Shown here piece after piece: positions 12,835 through 25,800 of a DNA stretch of 64,000 bases. Under the pieces are notes generated by a model. The model was given only the letters and a program-made list of their open reading frames with translations. It had not been told where the DNA came from and did no database searches. The stretch comes from Ecdyonurus torrentis (Eukaryota; Arthropoda; Insecta; Ephemeroptera; Heptageniidae), in assembly GCA_949318235.1 (NCBI GenBank), contig CASGGR010000028.1:372001-436000 (forward strand). The letters are read 5' to 3'. The number at the start of each line of letters is the position of its first letter. The stretch's first letter is position 1. A program made the position numbers and the translations under genes.

Positions 12835-15800
12835 AATAAGATCCTATAGAACCTTTCCCGACAATAGCAGTCCCGATATTGGTGACTATTATCGGGAAAT
12901 TAAGTAAATCATTTAAAAAACATATAATGAAGTATAAAACTATTAAAAATTTCTTTGAATATATCGATATGCTAATAATTAAATTATTTGATTTTAAATT
13001 TATAATATATTTATTACAATAAAAATAGAAAAAATATGAAACAAATTATATTTTTTTAGACAACTAATATATAATAATAAATAATATCCAAATAGGAATG
13101 TTTTTATACTGTCCACTCTCATACTACGAAAAAAACAGTGTGTTTATGGCATCTCGTACCGTCAAAAATGGAAAGACGAGGTATTTACGTTCTAAAAACA
13201 ATATTTTGACCAAAGTTAAAACATATTTTTTATTTATTGATCACATACAAATGATGTTGCAATATTTAATTACGCCAATATATATTTATCATCTGTAAAA
13301 AGATAATGTTATGTTTCTAAATTTATTTATATTATAAAGAATGCTTTAATTGAATGATTTAAAATATTTGTTAATTACACTGGGGTATCGTTGCGTTTTC
13401 CTTGTGTCCGTTTAACACATTTTTTTTTTAATATTACTATATTAATAAAATAGAATAAAATAGGTTATTAAAAAACAAAAAAAAATTAAATCATTTAAAA
13501 GGAAATTGTTGAAAAGGTTATAGAAGAAGCAAATTTGAGTTCAGTAAAATCTCAGTAAAGAATAACGACAATAAGTAGAATGGTAATTTCTTCAAAAATA
13601 TCCACAAATGAAATGAAACATATAAATAGCATTTAGTTGCTAATCAAATACTACTATGTTTTGTTAGCCTAACAGTAATATACGTCAAAATAAAAAATAG
13701 GAACAAATTTACTATAGTATGTAGAATTTAAATTAATATATGTACCTTATAAAGAAATATCTAATATAGTGTCATAATTATAGCCTTAGTCCAAAAACAT
13801 AGGCATATTCTTTTGCAAAGAAGTAGATTTGTATTTTGTGCCCATAATTTTCTTTTAATTATTTATTGAAATTACATCAAATCCAAGTAAAATTATTATA
13901 AAAGTTGGTAAAATTATTTATAAAATTACAAGCTCCCTGGTATAGGCTTAATATTTTTAAAATTTCTTGGTAGAATAATCTTAGCATACATATTCCCTAA
14001 TTTTTTTAATTAGGTTATATAACATGTAAATAAAAATAGTAATAAAAATTGTATAAATTTATAATTAAATTAAAAGCTCCCTGATAAAGACATAATATTT
14101 TTTAAATTTTTCAGTTGAATTATTTTGCCATACATGTTACCCAAATAATTTAAATAAGTTACAAAACATGCAATTTATAATAATAATAAATATTGATATA
14201 AAAACTTGCATGGATGCATTTTTATACTTTGTGCAGCTAACACTGAATGCTTTTTAAAAATTGTGAAGAAAGAAAATTGTTTCAAAGTAAAAATTTATGC
14301 AAACAAGTCGTAAGTGTTATTTATTTATATATTATTGTTAATGCAAAGTAGCACACTTTAATGCTTGCTAGTGAAAAACTTTTCTCAATTCTGAATTAAA
14401 TGTTAGCCCTTAAAAGGGCTGATTTATTGGTGATTAAGTGATAATCAGGAATAAACATACCCTTCATCATCTCCATCTACTTACGCTGCAAATGTCTGAA
14501 GCTTCTCGACAACTCATGGTGAATTGGACCATTGAAAATTAACCCAATTTCTTCAAAATTGGAGTGAATATTCATTGTAACGGAATTTTAGACAATAAAT
14601 GACCACACGTTATCTTATATCTGGGTAATTATATAAATTACTTACAGTTTTGATTAATTATTTAATTAATTATAAGTATGGCGATTCGTTTTATGATGAT
14701 ATTCAATAACTGATAATTACTTGCTCAACAACGAAAAAAAAATTGCTGCATTATTTAAAATTAAAATAAAATTTATAAAAACTGGTAATGAAATTAAACA
14801 TAAACCTATATACATGATAAAACACAAATTATTTTTTTTAAGTAGAGAAATTCCGTCAATAATTTACGGTCAAAAAACAGCATTTTGTAGATAGAAACTT
14901 CACGACCAAGGCTTGGAAACATTTTGTACATCAATACCATACATATGATGAAACATTAATTAATTACTTCAATTTATTTATCATCCGTAAAACATAATAT
15001 AAAACTTTTAATGTTATTTATATTTTAAATAATGCTACAATAAAAGAAATAACAATATTTGTTCATTACTTTGGGTATAAGGTCCTGTGTTTCTTGTAGT
15101 CGTTTTAACTAAAACTTGTGTCATCTTTTTATTAGATATACTTTATTTAATATTGTATTTATGTAGATTAAAAATATATATTTAATTGAATAATATTTAC
15201 AATTCCCAATACAGAACCCAAGGAACACTCCCGACCATAGCAGTGCAAACATTGGGAATGATTTATTATTAACTATAAATTAAAAAAAAAATATTATGCA
15301 CTTTAAAACTAATAGTTTTTTTTATAAATAGTTTATTCACAAAAAATATATTTTCAATTAAATCTATAATTTATTTATTACATAAAAAATGATAAAAAAA
15401 AAATTAAATGGTTTTTAGAACGTATCATGTATATAAATATAAATGATTCTCAAATATTAATTTTTTTTTATTGTCCGCATTCATACTTTGATAAAAACAG
15501 TACACTCAAGGCGTCTCGTAAATTATAAAATTAGAAAACGAGTTTTAAAGAAAATTTGTGCAAAATATTTACGGTAAAAAAATCTATTTTGTAGAGAGGA
15601 CTTCACAACCATAGCTAAAACATATTTGTGTATTTTGTTAATATTCAAATGAAGAAACATTATCAAATTATCTCAATATTTTTATCGTCTGTAAAATCTA
15701 GTATGAAAGTTCTTATTTTATTTACATTATAAAAATGCCACAATTAAATCAATTATCAAATTTGTACATATTTCTAGAGAAAACGTCCCTTTATTCTTGA

Positions 15801-16385
15801 GTTCGGTTAACTTAAAAATTTTGTCTTTTTTTTTTAATTAAACCATAAATTATATTGTACTTTTGTAGACTTAAAATTTTAATATAATTATTTAAAATTA
15901 AAGATTACCAATATAGATCCCCTATATCACTTCCGAATTTATCAGTCCAGATATTGGTAACTATTTATCGGGAAATAAAAAAAATATATACAAAAAACAG
16001 ATAATGCAATATAAAACTCTTACAAGTGTTTATAATTATATAGATTTGCTAAATATTTCATAATTTTGAATTCAAGGGTACAATACCTAAGCAAAGTAAA
16101 TTAAGGAACCAATTAGCCCTAATGATTAACAAAATATCGCAAAATGCATGTTTCTTTTCTTACACTATGATGTGAGGCTATGTGAGGCCGATTATGTTCT
16201 TTGAGTAATTTAAAAAAGTTACATAACATGCAAATATTAATATTATAAAATTTATTTAATTTTTTTTTTATTTAAAAGACCTCTCTTATGAGCATAAAAT
16301 TTTTAAAATTTCATGAATTAATCATCTTGCCGTACATGTTCCCTTATTAATTAAAATTGGTTATATAAATTACGCATACTAATAA
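12835..16385 (+). repeat. Degenerate higher-order tandem repeat block
   Basis: Two unit types recur in the same orientation. Long unit Y (about 600-700 bp) has starts near 12835, 15205 and 15905. Its marks are (t/c)ccaata.aga(t/a)cc...cccgac.atagcagt...attgg...at(c/t)gggaa, then 'ttta.actgtcc.c..tcatac', 'gcgtctcgta', 'gaagaaacatta..aaattac.tcaat' and 'gtccgtttaac'. A further copy missing its front is at 14830-15200. Short unit X (about 115-130 bp, 'agctccctg.ta.a....ataatatttttaaaatttc...gaataatcttgccatacatgttccc') occurs at about 13915-14040, 14050-14175 and 16265-16385. Copies differ by many substitutions and indels. No long ORF is shared between copies. Confidence 0.55.
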
Positions 16386-19094
16386 CTAATAACTTAAAAA
16401 ATTACAGGGAAAATGATGCTTTCTTTTGTGAATTAAAACTGTTTGTTGCCATGCAAAGAATAATATCAAATCAAGACGAATTGTTGGCGCCATAATAAAA
16501 AATTGCATTTGGCATTTGTTTTTAGATGTGACGTCATAGAGCAATCAGCTGTGTATCCGCTGCTATGATTTCGGCTCGTCATAGAGTGTTACGTACGGAC
16601 TATAGAAAAAAAGTAGAGCAGACAATAGAAAAAGCTAAGGGGCCTAGAGTATAACGTCATCTTAGTAATTTTTTCGTAAAGCGCAGCGTGAATCAGCTTA
16701 TGCAGCAATGCACTTGCATCGAGAAATGCTTTGTCGCTTGAATGGTAACAAGACTTCGTGGAGATTATTATACAATTCTCTGGTGGGAAACGGCCTATCA
16801 ATTCAGAGATGGAACACAGTAAAATGGAAAGATATGTGTTTATTTAGCAAAATTTGTTCAATAGAAAATAATTAAACAATTTAAGGTAACCACTACTACA
16901 AATAGGCAGCATTGGCATGATTTTCTTTAATCATGATATTGGTTATTCTAAAAAGTAATATGTATTGTTGTGTTCCAAAATTTAACCGTCGCACTTTGTT
17001 TCATAACAAAATACAATTTAAAAAAAAATGATATTGTATTCAAATCATTTTTAAATATCTTTTCTTTTACAATAAATTTTATAAGTTCCAAATAAACATG
17101 CAAATTTAAAAATATCGTGCGTTATTTTTATTTTGCGTTTTTTAAGTTTCTTAATGAAAAGACTTATTTTATATTATATAATTATAGCGTAATATTTATT
17201 ATTAAATTATAAATTAACAAAATGCTGTATCTTGTCAAATAATTTCATTTGTAGTAATTTTTTAATTGCCAATACAATTTTTCTTTGTAAATTAAAATTT
17301 AATTGCAATTAAATATTCATAAAGATAAAAGCAATGCTTGACTAGAACTTATAATTACTTAATAATATTTAGGTAATATTATTAATAATAATAATAAAAA
17401 ACAACTATTTCTCTCAATTTAAAGAAGGGAAAAATTGATGAAAGAAATGGGGGGCAATGAGTTTGGAAGTAAGATTCTATTTAAAGGACCTTAGATTGTA
17501 TAAATTATTCCTTACTAAATAAACGCGTTTTAAAATAAAATTAAAATTAACTGAATGTAGATGTTATACAATTATATTTAACATGCAGAAAAAGGCTGTG
17601 TTGGTAGCACCGAGAACTATATTTCAATGTTTCAACCACTTTTTTTTTAATTTAATGAAAATTTAGCTTCTTACGTGTAATTGTTCATAATGAAATGTTC
17701 TAAACTTTTTCATAAAATCAATATCTGAAACTGCACATTATAGTATTAATTATAGTTTTTCAAATGTGAAACTTACAATTCCTCACTGAAATGACAATAT
17801 AAACCAAATTAGTTAGTTTATGACACCTTTTATATTTTTTTCTCGTAACCAGAAAATTTAGGCTTATAAAAATTGTTTTAAATTAAATTTATGATTATTT
17901 GTTTTGGAGAAAAAAAATAAAATTGAACCTTTGTTATGGCTGCAATGTTTTTCAAGGTGGCAGCAAATTTTCTAATGCAAAAGATTTCTAAAATCAGGTA
18001 CATAAACAGCGTGACTTGCTTTATCAGATATAAACATCCAGCTCTCATAATATTTTTTTTAATTTCTTAGGCTATAAAGGGTGATCTGCGTTTGTATTAA
18101 CGGATCTAAAAACATGTTGGTGGCAAGGTGCTCGACAGTTAAAGATTAGATGTCATTAATTTGTTCACAATAGTTTTAATGCTATTATGCTTGTACAAAT
18201 ACTCACTTTGAGTTTAAAGGTTAACGGGTTAGGTCGTAAGCAGTACCTTCACACTAGTGGCAAAAAAAGTACATTTCTTTTGAGTTTTGTTCTCGTGTTG
18301 TAGGTTTTCATCGATGCGATACTCTAATTCTGCAACTATGATATACAAATCACCAACTTGATTTGATATGAGCAGGCACACACAGTAGAGCTGAAGAGAC
18401 GCAAAATTGCAGGATTGGTGGCTGCAGGATCGGTGCCTACAGGAGAAGTTGCTGCATTAGATGAGACTGCAGGAGAAGTTACTGCTGAAGACGTTATTGA
18501 AATATATGATTATAAGTAATTTTCTTTTATAAACTAACAATTAAGCATCAGCACTGTGGATTTCAAGATCAATACCATTTAATTTCTTTTATTGACTTTT
18601 TATTGCATAATATTTGTGCAAGCAGCTCTCCTACTATTTTTAATTTTTACTACTTTTACGTCATTTCGTATAGTTAAAACTCCATTCAATTATATTTTTC
18701 CTTATTATATTTATGTTATTGTATTCTTTTGATATCTTTACAAATATTCATACAGTTTTATGCAGTGGAATTAGTCATGAGCCAGCAACTTGTAAAACTA
18801 CAGCATTAATTAAATTAAATAGTTTTGTAGACCTTGAAAAGCGTAAAAAATAAGTGCGTTTCAATGTGTCAACTAAGTTCAAAGCAACTTCAAAATTTTT
18901 CAATTTTTATATATTCATTGTTTTGATGCATATGAAAAGATATTAATTTTTCCTATGCGAACAAAATATGTATCGCACAATCCTTGACCTCTATTTTTTG
19001 AAACAGAAATAGAGAAATCTGCAATTAATTTGGAGGTATTAACAAACGATACAACAAAATTGAGGATAATTTATATTTTATGTAGGTTAAAAGT
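16386..19094. other. AT-rich interval, one possible terminal exon only
   Basis: No family recognised. A GC-richer patch at about 16530-16760 has an open minus frame (16589-16801, 70 codons) without recognisable motifs. The only stretch with protein-like composition is 18367-18519, listed separately. Confidence 0.4.
18367..18519 (+). CDS. Possible 3'-terminal exon, alanine/glutamate-rich, unknown
   Basis: A 51-codon open stretch begins after a TGA at 18364 and ends at TAA 18517-18519. It reads RRKIAGLVAAGSVPTGEVAA then LDETAGEVTAEDVIEIYDYK, with internal repetition of the words GEV and (A/T)AGxV. Base composition is clearly more GC-rich than the flanks. Splice-acceptor candidates exist (for example tgttgtag at 18293-18300, or cacacag at 18377-18383), but the first would place the TGA in frame. 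No domain is recognised. It may be an orphan exon or simple chance. Confidence 0.22.
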   Translation, partial: YEQAHTVELKRRKIAGLVAAGSVPTGEVAALDETAGEVTAEDVIEIYDYK

Positions 19095-19266
19095 TAATGT
19101 CTAGTAAAAGAAACAATGGTTTTGAGGCCTACTATTAGCAATTTCGGTCACATCCGATTCCATTTCTCCTTACAACGCATGCGCAGTAAGTCAAAACGGA
19201 AGCGGATATGAACGAAATCGCTGATAGTCGGCTTCAAAACAATTGTTTCCTTATCAGTCATTAAAA
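19095..19266. mobile_element. Palindromic MITE (about 170 bp)
   Basis: The left arm (taatgtctagtaaaagaaac...gaggcctactattagcaattt) and right arm (gaaatcgctgatagtcggcttc...tttccttatcagtcatta) are near-complete reverse complements, about 55-65 bp each, around a short GC-richer centre containing gcatgcgc. It is non-coding. Confidence 0.65.
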
Positions 19267-19887
19267 ACTTTATTCTTTAATTTTTTCTACTTATTTTTTA
19301 AATAAAATTTCTGAAAAATAAAAACATTGATTACGCTTGAACACTCAAATCCAAAAGGTAAAAGAAATATAATTTTTTTTATTCAGACATATTAATGTTC
19401 ATAGTATGGATGGCAATTCCAATTACAAAAAGGTCGCCAACAGACATACTACTTATCGCACTATTTCTCAAACGTGAGTAAATAATGTGATTTATTTCCA
19501 GTTATTATGTCATATTTTTGCTGATAAAATAATTATTTTTATGTTTTATTTTATGCTGTGATGAAATAGCGACTTCCAGGAGGATTGTGTAAGATTTCAT
19601 CGTTTTTCTCTTGTTTTCTTAATTGTATAATTGTTAATGCAAATATGTTTCTTATTTTGTGTAAAAAAATGTGTGTTATAAAAAAAAACATTACTTCTAT
19701 GCATAAAAATACTTTTAAAATTTATATTGCATGATTTTTTAGGCGCTATTTTTTTAAAAGTACAACAGTGATCAAGTTCGTGCTCTGAAGGCCAAAAAAA
19801 GACAAGCAATGCTGATTTTCGCTTCATATTGTGCTTTCTCTGCACTTCACTTCACATACTGTTTCCTCTCTGCTTTCTTTTCGAGCT

Positions 19888-20042
19888 TCATTTAGTGCGT
19901 CTGTTTACTCTAAAATACGGAAAACGTAGTGCCGGAAAAGAAAACCAAGTGACGGTAAAAGAATACTTGGAGCTAGCAGAAAGCTAACCTTGAGCTAAGT
20001 CACTTCGTTTTGAGCATTTTGAGTAAACAGAATGAGTCATTA
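19888..20042. mobile_element. Inverted-repeat MITE-like element (about 155 bp)
   Basis: The ends gtctgtttactctaaaatac (left) and attctgtttactcaaaatgc (right, other strand) are inverted. They are followed by a shared (a)aaacg(t/a)agtg block. It is non-coding, and the centre is partly asymmetric. Confidence 0.5.
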
Positions 20043-20274
20043 TGAAGGAAACATCTTTACTCTAATTATAAACTCTTAGTTAACAAAAACTCATTTATGC
20101 AAAATTACGAACTTGAAAAACATTTAAATAAATATATACTGCAGATTTAACTATTTTTTTAATGCCTGTAGTGAATAGCTGACATATAAAGGATTACTGC
20201 GATATATATTCTGTTTCGATTGGAAAATGCTTTTTTTTCTACATCCATCCAAACAATAAAGATATAAAAACTAA

Positions 20275-20566
20275 AAAGCTTTGAAAAAAAGGCGTAATAT
20301 TCTAACACACCTGAAAATCAACATTGATTTGGCCGGAGTTATTTATTACTAATTAATTTTTTTATTCACAAAGTGCCACTGCCAGACACTGACGTCACAG
20401 CTCACCCGGTTTATGCGCGCCTAAAAAAGCGATATATTACGTCAGTGACTGGCAGTGGCACTTTGTGACTGGAAAATAAATAAGAAATAAATGACGCAGG
20501 CCATATCTACGTTGATTTTTAGGTTTTTTAGGAAATTACGTCACTTTTTTGTTCAAGGTGTTCTAT
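20275..20566. mobile_element. Palindromic MITE, copy B of the 11.4-kb family
   Basis: Same layout as the copy at 11364-11623: outer inverted ends, 'aaaatcaacattgattt', and a long central palindrome with arms around caaagtgccactgcc and ggcagtggcactttg, each with a gacgtca/tgacgtc-type core. The centre is the better-conserved palindrome here. The element lies just outside the left end of the 14.6-kb element. Confidence 0.6.
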
Positions 20567-20805
20567 GCATTGAATCAATTATCATGTATACTTTCTTTTT
20601 TTTATTACATGTTTTTAAATTTTTAAATATAGTTACAATTTATAATATATTAAGTATAACCAGAAGTATGTAATTAAAATTAGATATGTTCTTTAAGATG
20701 CAAAACCTTAAAGGATTAGAACAAAATTATAAAATATCTTATTTAGTAATAACAAAATATTTTGTTTAATAAAAATAAACAATATTATTACCCAAGTGGG
20801 AAATA

Positions 20806-21160
20806 ACGATATAAAAATGTAAACTAAAAGTAACCTAAAACGGGACAATATTTTGGTTTGAAAAAGCAGATAAAAGTAATATAAATATAACCTGAAGGTA
20901 GCCTAAAGGTTAACGAAATGTCACCTAAACTTAACTGGCATAAGCGTACATATAAACTAAATAGCGCATAAGTATAACCTAAAAAATCACTAATTGTAAC
21001 CTAAATAAGCTCTAAATGTAACCGAAATACGCACTGAATCAAACCGAAATAAAAAAACAAATCTATACTAAATGTAACCAAAATATAACCTAAATCAAAC
21101 ATAAATTAAAAACAAATCTACACTAAATGTAACTAAAATGTAACCTAAAACTAAATATTG
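20806..21160 (+). repeat. Subterminal motif array, left end
   Basis: Short words (g)taac(c)taaa, ataacctaaa and aaccgaaat recur roughly every 12-25 bases. They continue to about 21150 and then stop. The same words occur as the reverse complement at 35155-35380. The pattern is not a regular tandem repeat. It resembles binding-site clusters near CACTA ends. Confidence 0.6.
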
Positions 21161-21943
21161 TTGATCGCAATGAAAATTTAAAAAAAATTCTAATAGTGTA
21201 ATTTTTATATAATTATTTATACTTGCTTGGAGTTTTTCTGAAAGATTGTAAAAATAATATTAATAATTTTTATTTAAAACTTATTTTATTTATCTGTCAC
21301 ATACATGGTTTGCGTGTGTATAAATATGAGAAACGAGAAACATAATAATTTGATTGGACTAATAATAAAAACTTCAATTAAGGAACTTATTGATGGATAG
21401 TTGAGGTCTGAAATTAAAACATGTTCAAACATTTATTACAACAATTCGTAAAAAAATTAGCTTTATGTAGAACAATTTTTTTTGACACTCCGTTATATAC
21501 ACATAACAAAGTTCAGAACATAAAATGTAGAAAATTTTATTTTACAACATGCTTGATGACAGTAGCGTATTTTAAAACTAATTCGCTGATGATAAATCAT
21601 GATATGACGCTATAAAATAATACTGATTCTAAAAAGAATAATAAAAAAGTGATGCAAACATATCATACAAGGAACATTTTAATAGTGAAACAAGTTAGCT
21701 AGCCTAATCATTGTTACAATAATCTTAAATCATATGTTTTACAGTATAATGATGAGTTAATATAATTTATTGTAACTTATGCTTTAATGACATAAATGCA
21801 GCATAAATCGTACAAAAGTTATTCTTTCCGTCTTCAATTAAATGCATTACTTGTGCATAAACTAATAAAATCTATCTTATAATTGCTGATGTACACCTAA
21901 GCAATTTGTTACTGTAGCCACCAATTAAAATTTTCCTTTTCTA

Positions 21944-22587
21944 AAGATGGATGAATCTTGATGGCTGCATGATTTTTCTAAAAATCGTTGTTCAGAGGCG
22001 TACAATATAAATTACACGAGAAATTTTCTAACGTGAAAAATAACATTATTATTATAATTTGAAAACTAAAGTAATTGAGACAAATAAAGTTAGTTAAAAT
22101 ATTTATCTATATGTAAAATGAATAATTTTGTGGCTTTAATTATATAAAACGTTAGTTTTAGATATATATCGATGCTTACCCGTCGAAGTGAACGTACTAC
22201 ACTTTACAAATTTGGGGGAAAATGAACGTTCTACACTTTACAAATTCCAAGTTCCCCCATCTAGTTCTCATGTTAAAACGCGTAGAAGCGCCAAACGCAG
22301 ATCGTTCATTTTTCCCCAAATTTGTAAAGTGTAGTACGTTCACTTCGACGGGTAAGCATCGATATATATCTAAAACTAACGTTTTATATAATTAAAGCCA
22401 CAAAATTATTCATTTTACGTATAGATAAATATTTTAACTAACTTCATTTGTCTCAATTAATTTAGTTTTCAAATTATAATAATAATGTTAATTTTCACGT
22501 TAGAAAATTTCTCGTGTAATTTATATTGTACGCATCTGAACAACGATTTTTAGAAAAATCATGCAGCCATCAAGATTCATCCATCTT
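21944..22587. mobile_element. Near-perfect palindrome, 285-bp arms
   Basis: The left arm 21944-22228 and right arm 22303-22587 are reverse complements with only about six mismatches by eye, around a 74-bp loop. The outer right end abuts a (TA)n run (22590-22619). No ORF of note. The arm identity marks this as one of the youngest rearrangements or insertions in the window. It could be a foldback-type element or an inverted duplication. Confidence 0.8.
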
Positions 22588-22620
22588 TATATATATATAT
22601 ATATATATATCTATATATAT

Positions 22621-22829
22621 CGCTGGCCGCGCGTCTAAATGGGGAATAAGCAATTTTCATGAACCGCGCGAGTGGTGAATATACACCTTTCATGGCCGTC
22701 GCGAGTGGCGAATGTCATGTGCTGTGAGCATAGCTTATTCGCCACTCGCAGCAGCCGTGAAAGGTGTATATTCACCACTCGCACTGTTCATTAAAATTCC
22801 TTTTGACCCATTTGGACGCGCGGCCGGCG
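22621..22829. mobile_element. GC-rich palindromic element in a TA microsatellite (209 bp)
   Basis: The outer ends cgctggccgcgcgtctaaat and, inverted, cgccggccgcgcgtccaaat are followed by a shared gcgagtggtgaatatacacc block. An inner inverted pair gcgagtggcgaat also occurs. Both sides are directly flanked by (TA)n, so insertion into or with a TA repeat is likely. The GC content contrasts sharply with the surroundings. Confidence 0.7.
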
Positions 22830-22887
22830 ATATATATATATAATAATTATTGTAAACTATACAAATATGCCACAAAACTATTCTTAC

Positions 22888-25800
22888 CTAGCAAAACTAA
22901 TTGAAATCATGATAAACGCTTTGCCCTTCGATAGCTGTTTTAGCATCACTGTACCTAAATGTCCCCTCTACTTTCATTGCAAGCCTCATTACTGTAATTG
23001 TTCAAGTTTTGATATCCTTAGGTATTACCAGTACTCTGAAACTATAAAATTATTATTATTATTTTAATGAATGATGGATATTATTAGAGCTTTATTATCA
23101 TATGAACAATATATGTACCTGCATGTTTGAGTGTGCAGCAGTAGATTTAAGATTTAGCATCATAGAAACCATTTCAGGGTTTGCTTGCACAAAAGCATTC
23201 ATCTGGTGAGCTAGAGCCATAAATGTAGAAATATCTTGTATTTACGTGGTACCTAAAACAAAATAATAAATTAACCCAAAAAAAAAATCCAACATTATAA
23301 AGAAAAAGAAATAATAAATGAATAAAAAAAATGTAACATTTAAGATAAGCTAAATATACTTGACACCCAGTCTTGTAAATTTCAAAATAAAATATGCAGT
23401 TCCAGTATGCTTGAGAGATATAAAGTAAGATATCGGTACACAGTTTAGTTTCTATCCCAAGAAATTATGCACCAAAAGTATTCTTACACATCATATCTTA
23501 CCAGCAAAAGGTGATGACACTGTTAAAACCACTGGATTTGCTGGGATTGCTGGTTTATGTGGGGATCACAATTCAGCTTCTCTAAAATGGAAAATGTTAT
23601 TAGATAAATAAAAAATTAAACGTTAAAATAACAAGTATTTTTACCTTTAAGAACTAGTCTTGGTCCCATTGCAACAGAGTTTTGGTTGTCGCAGTAGTCT
23701 GGTAAAGGCAACTTGTAGTAGTTGTCTGGTAACAGTGCCGTATAGCAGGTGTCTGGTGCCTGATTTTTATCTGAACAAAATAAAGTAAGCAACTATTTCA
23801 AAACTGTTTATATATCACACTTACTCATTAGTTCTTCTTCAAGAAATATCTCTAACGTAACATCGGACCTATCTTTAGATTAAACTTCAGCTTTGTCCGG
23901 AATCTGAAAAAAAAACGAAAAAAAATTAATTAATAAAAACCAATATTATTAATATGAATAAAACATTACATATATTATAATATTTTGTATATAATAATAA
24001 TTATATTTTAGTAAGTGCCTTTTTACCTCTTCTTCAAAATTCTCATTTATACTTGAAGGAGACTTAGGAGATGGTACACTCTGGTCAGTTTGAGGAGTTT
24101 TAGGTCTTTCGTTGCTTTTCTGCTTTGGACTGTAAAGAAAAAGTGGAATTAAACATAAAAAATATATATATTTATTAAAGACTAAAACAATAAAAACTCA
24201 AGTATTTAAATTATGAGATATACAAATGATTCTGAGATACCATGTATAAATAACACAAGCACCAAAAAAAATACTGACTAAAAATAATAATACTTATAAT
24301 GATATATAAAGTAGAAGTTAAACTATAGTAATTGAAATGTTAAATACTGTAATAATAACTAAATAAGTACATAAAAATCATTACTAACTCTTTCTGAACT
24401 TGTTGGGGAATTTATTCACCTGCAGCCACACAACGTCTCTCTTCCTTCACTTTGTTTTGAGCTTTCCGTGCCTGCTTAGCTTCACTCAAAATCTTCTGAA
24501 ATTCTGTAGTTTCTTGTCCTTTACATTTGTCCTTGATGAAACCTTTAAGAAGAAACTAAAATACATACTTGTATAATTTCAAGAAGCTTAAGATTTATAA
24601 AATAAATACATAAACTAATAATAATAATTTAAGTTCTTTAAACTTGACATACCTTTGATGGCATTTTTGACCTCTACCGGAACTACTTTTAATTCATTTT
24701 TTAACTTTTGCCAATTGTAGTTTAATATTTCATCGCCCTCATAAAATTGACGTAATATTTCCTTGGTTACATAGTAGCCAACAGACTTTGGTGCATGCTT
24801 GCTAGCTTTTTTGTTGTATCTCAAGGTTTGTTTTCTAACATACTCTGTTTAATCCAAGACTAAATCGTCCACAACACGTCTTTTAAACATAACAGCTGAA
24901 CTTCTGGACCACAGACGAATAAGCTAAAATAATAATAAAAATAATAAAGTTAACAAAGCTCTTCAAGAAATGTTTCAAGTTAAAAAATGTACTTGCCTCA
25001 TCAGGATCATAATCTTTGTCCTTAGAACTGCCACTCATGCCATGGTTTCTATCTCTTAGAGCTATAATAGATGGTTCCGATGGATGACGCACACCAGGTC
25101 TAATCCGTTTTGATTAATCTGGAGTTCACGATGGGTTGTCAGTAGATTTTCCACTGCTAGGCTTGCCAGTACTTATTAGAGATAAAATATCTCCCCCAAC
25201 TCCATTAATACCTGCTGGTCTTTTCTTTTTTAAAGTATTTGATGAAAATATATCAGTAGGTTGTTTCTCTCCAAGTTTACGTGCAGATGGTGATGAGGGA
25301 GGGGAAGTGGCCTAAAAAATTAATTTTATATTATTAACTTAATGTTAGTAAACAAAGCATTTTGAACACACAAATTGAGAAACAAAATAGTAATTTGAGT
25401 ATCAAATTAGCCAAAATAAAAAATTTCATGGAAAATTGTCTATAACATTTGCTTTGCAACACATTGAGAATAATATATAAACACACATACGATTAAGTAT
25501 AGATGGTGGTTTTGCTCTCACCATCAACTCAAAGAAGAGTATAGAAATCTTTGTCACCAAGAAACCACATGGTGGCCCAAATGAATGTGATATCATTGTC
25601 TTCGTTCACCTGAACGTGTAGCGAGCACCAGACTGGCAGGCAAGAAGGCAGCACGGCTGATTTGGCTTGCCGCGATGCACTCTGACGACCTTGCATCACA
25701 ACGCAACAATGCCGAGACCAAATATATAACTAAATGCTGTTTATTAAGTACGAACTCTTCTGTTTGGTGCATTGTTGTGTTGTGATGCAAGGTCGTCCGA

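Noticed and set aside
16530..16801. GC-richer patch with a 70-codon minus frame as a possible gene
   Set aside because: No recognisable motif, no splice context and no start codon support.
20806..21160. AACCTAA-type words as an interstitial insect telomere (TTAGG)n repeat
   Set aside because: The words recur with irregular 12-25 base spacing and read TAACCTAAA/AACCGAAAT, not tandem CCTAA pentamers. The mirror copy at 35.2 kb fits a transposon subterminal array better.
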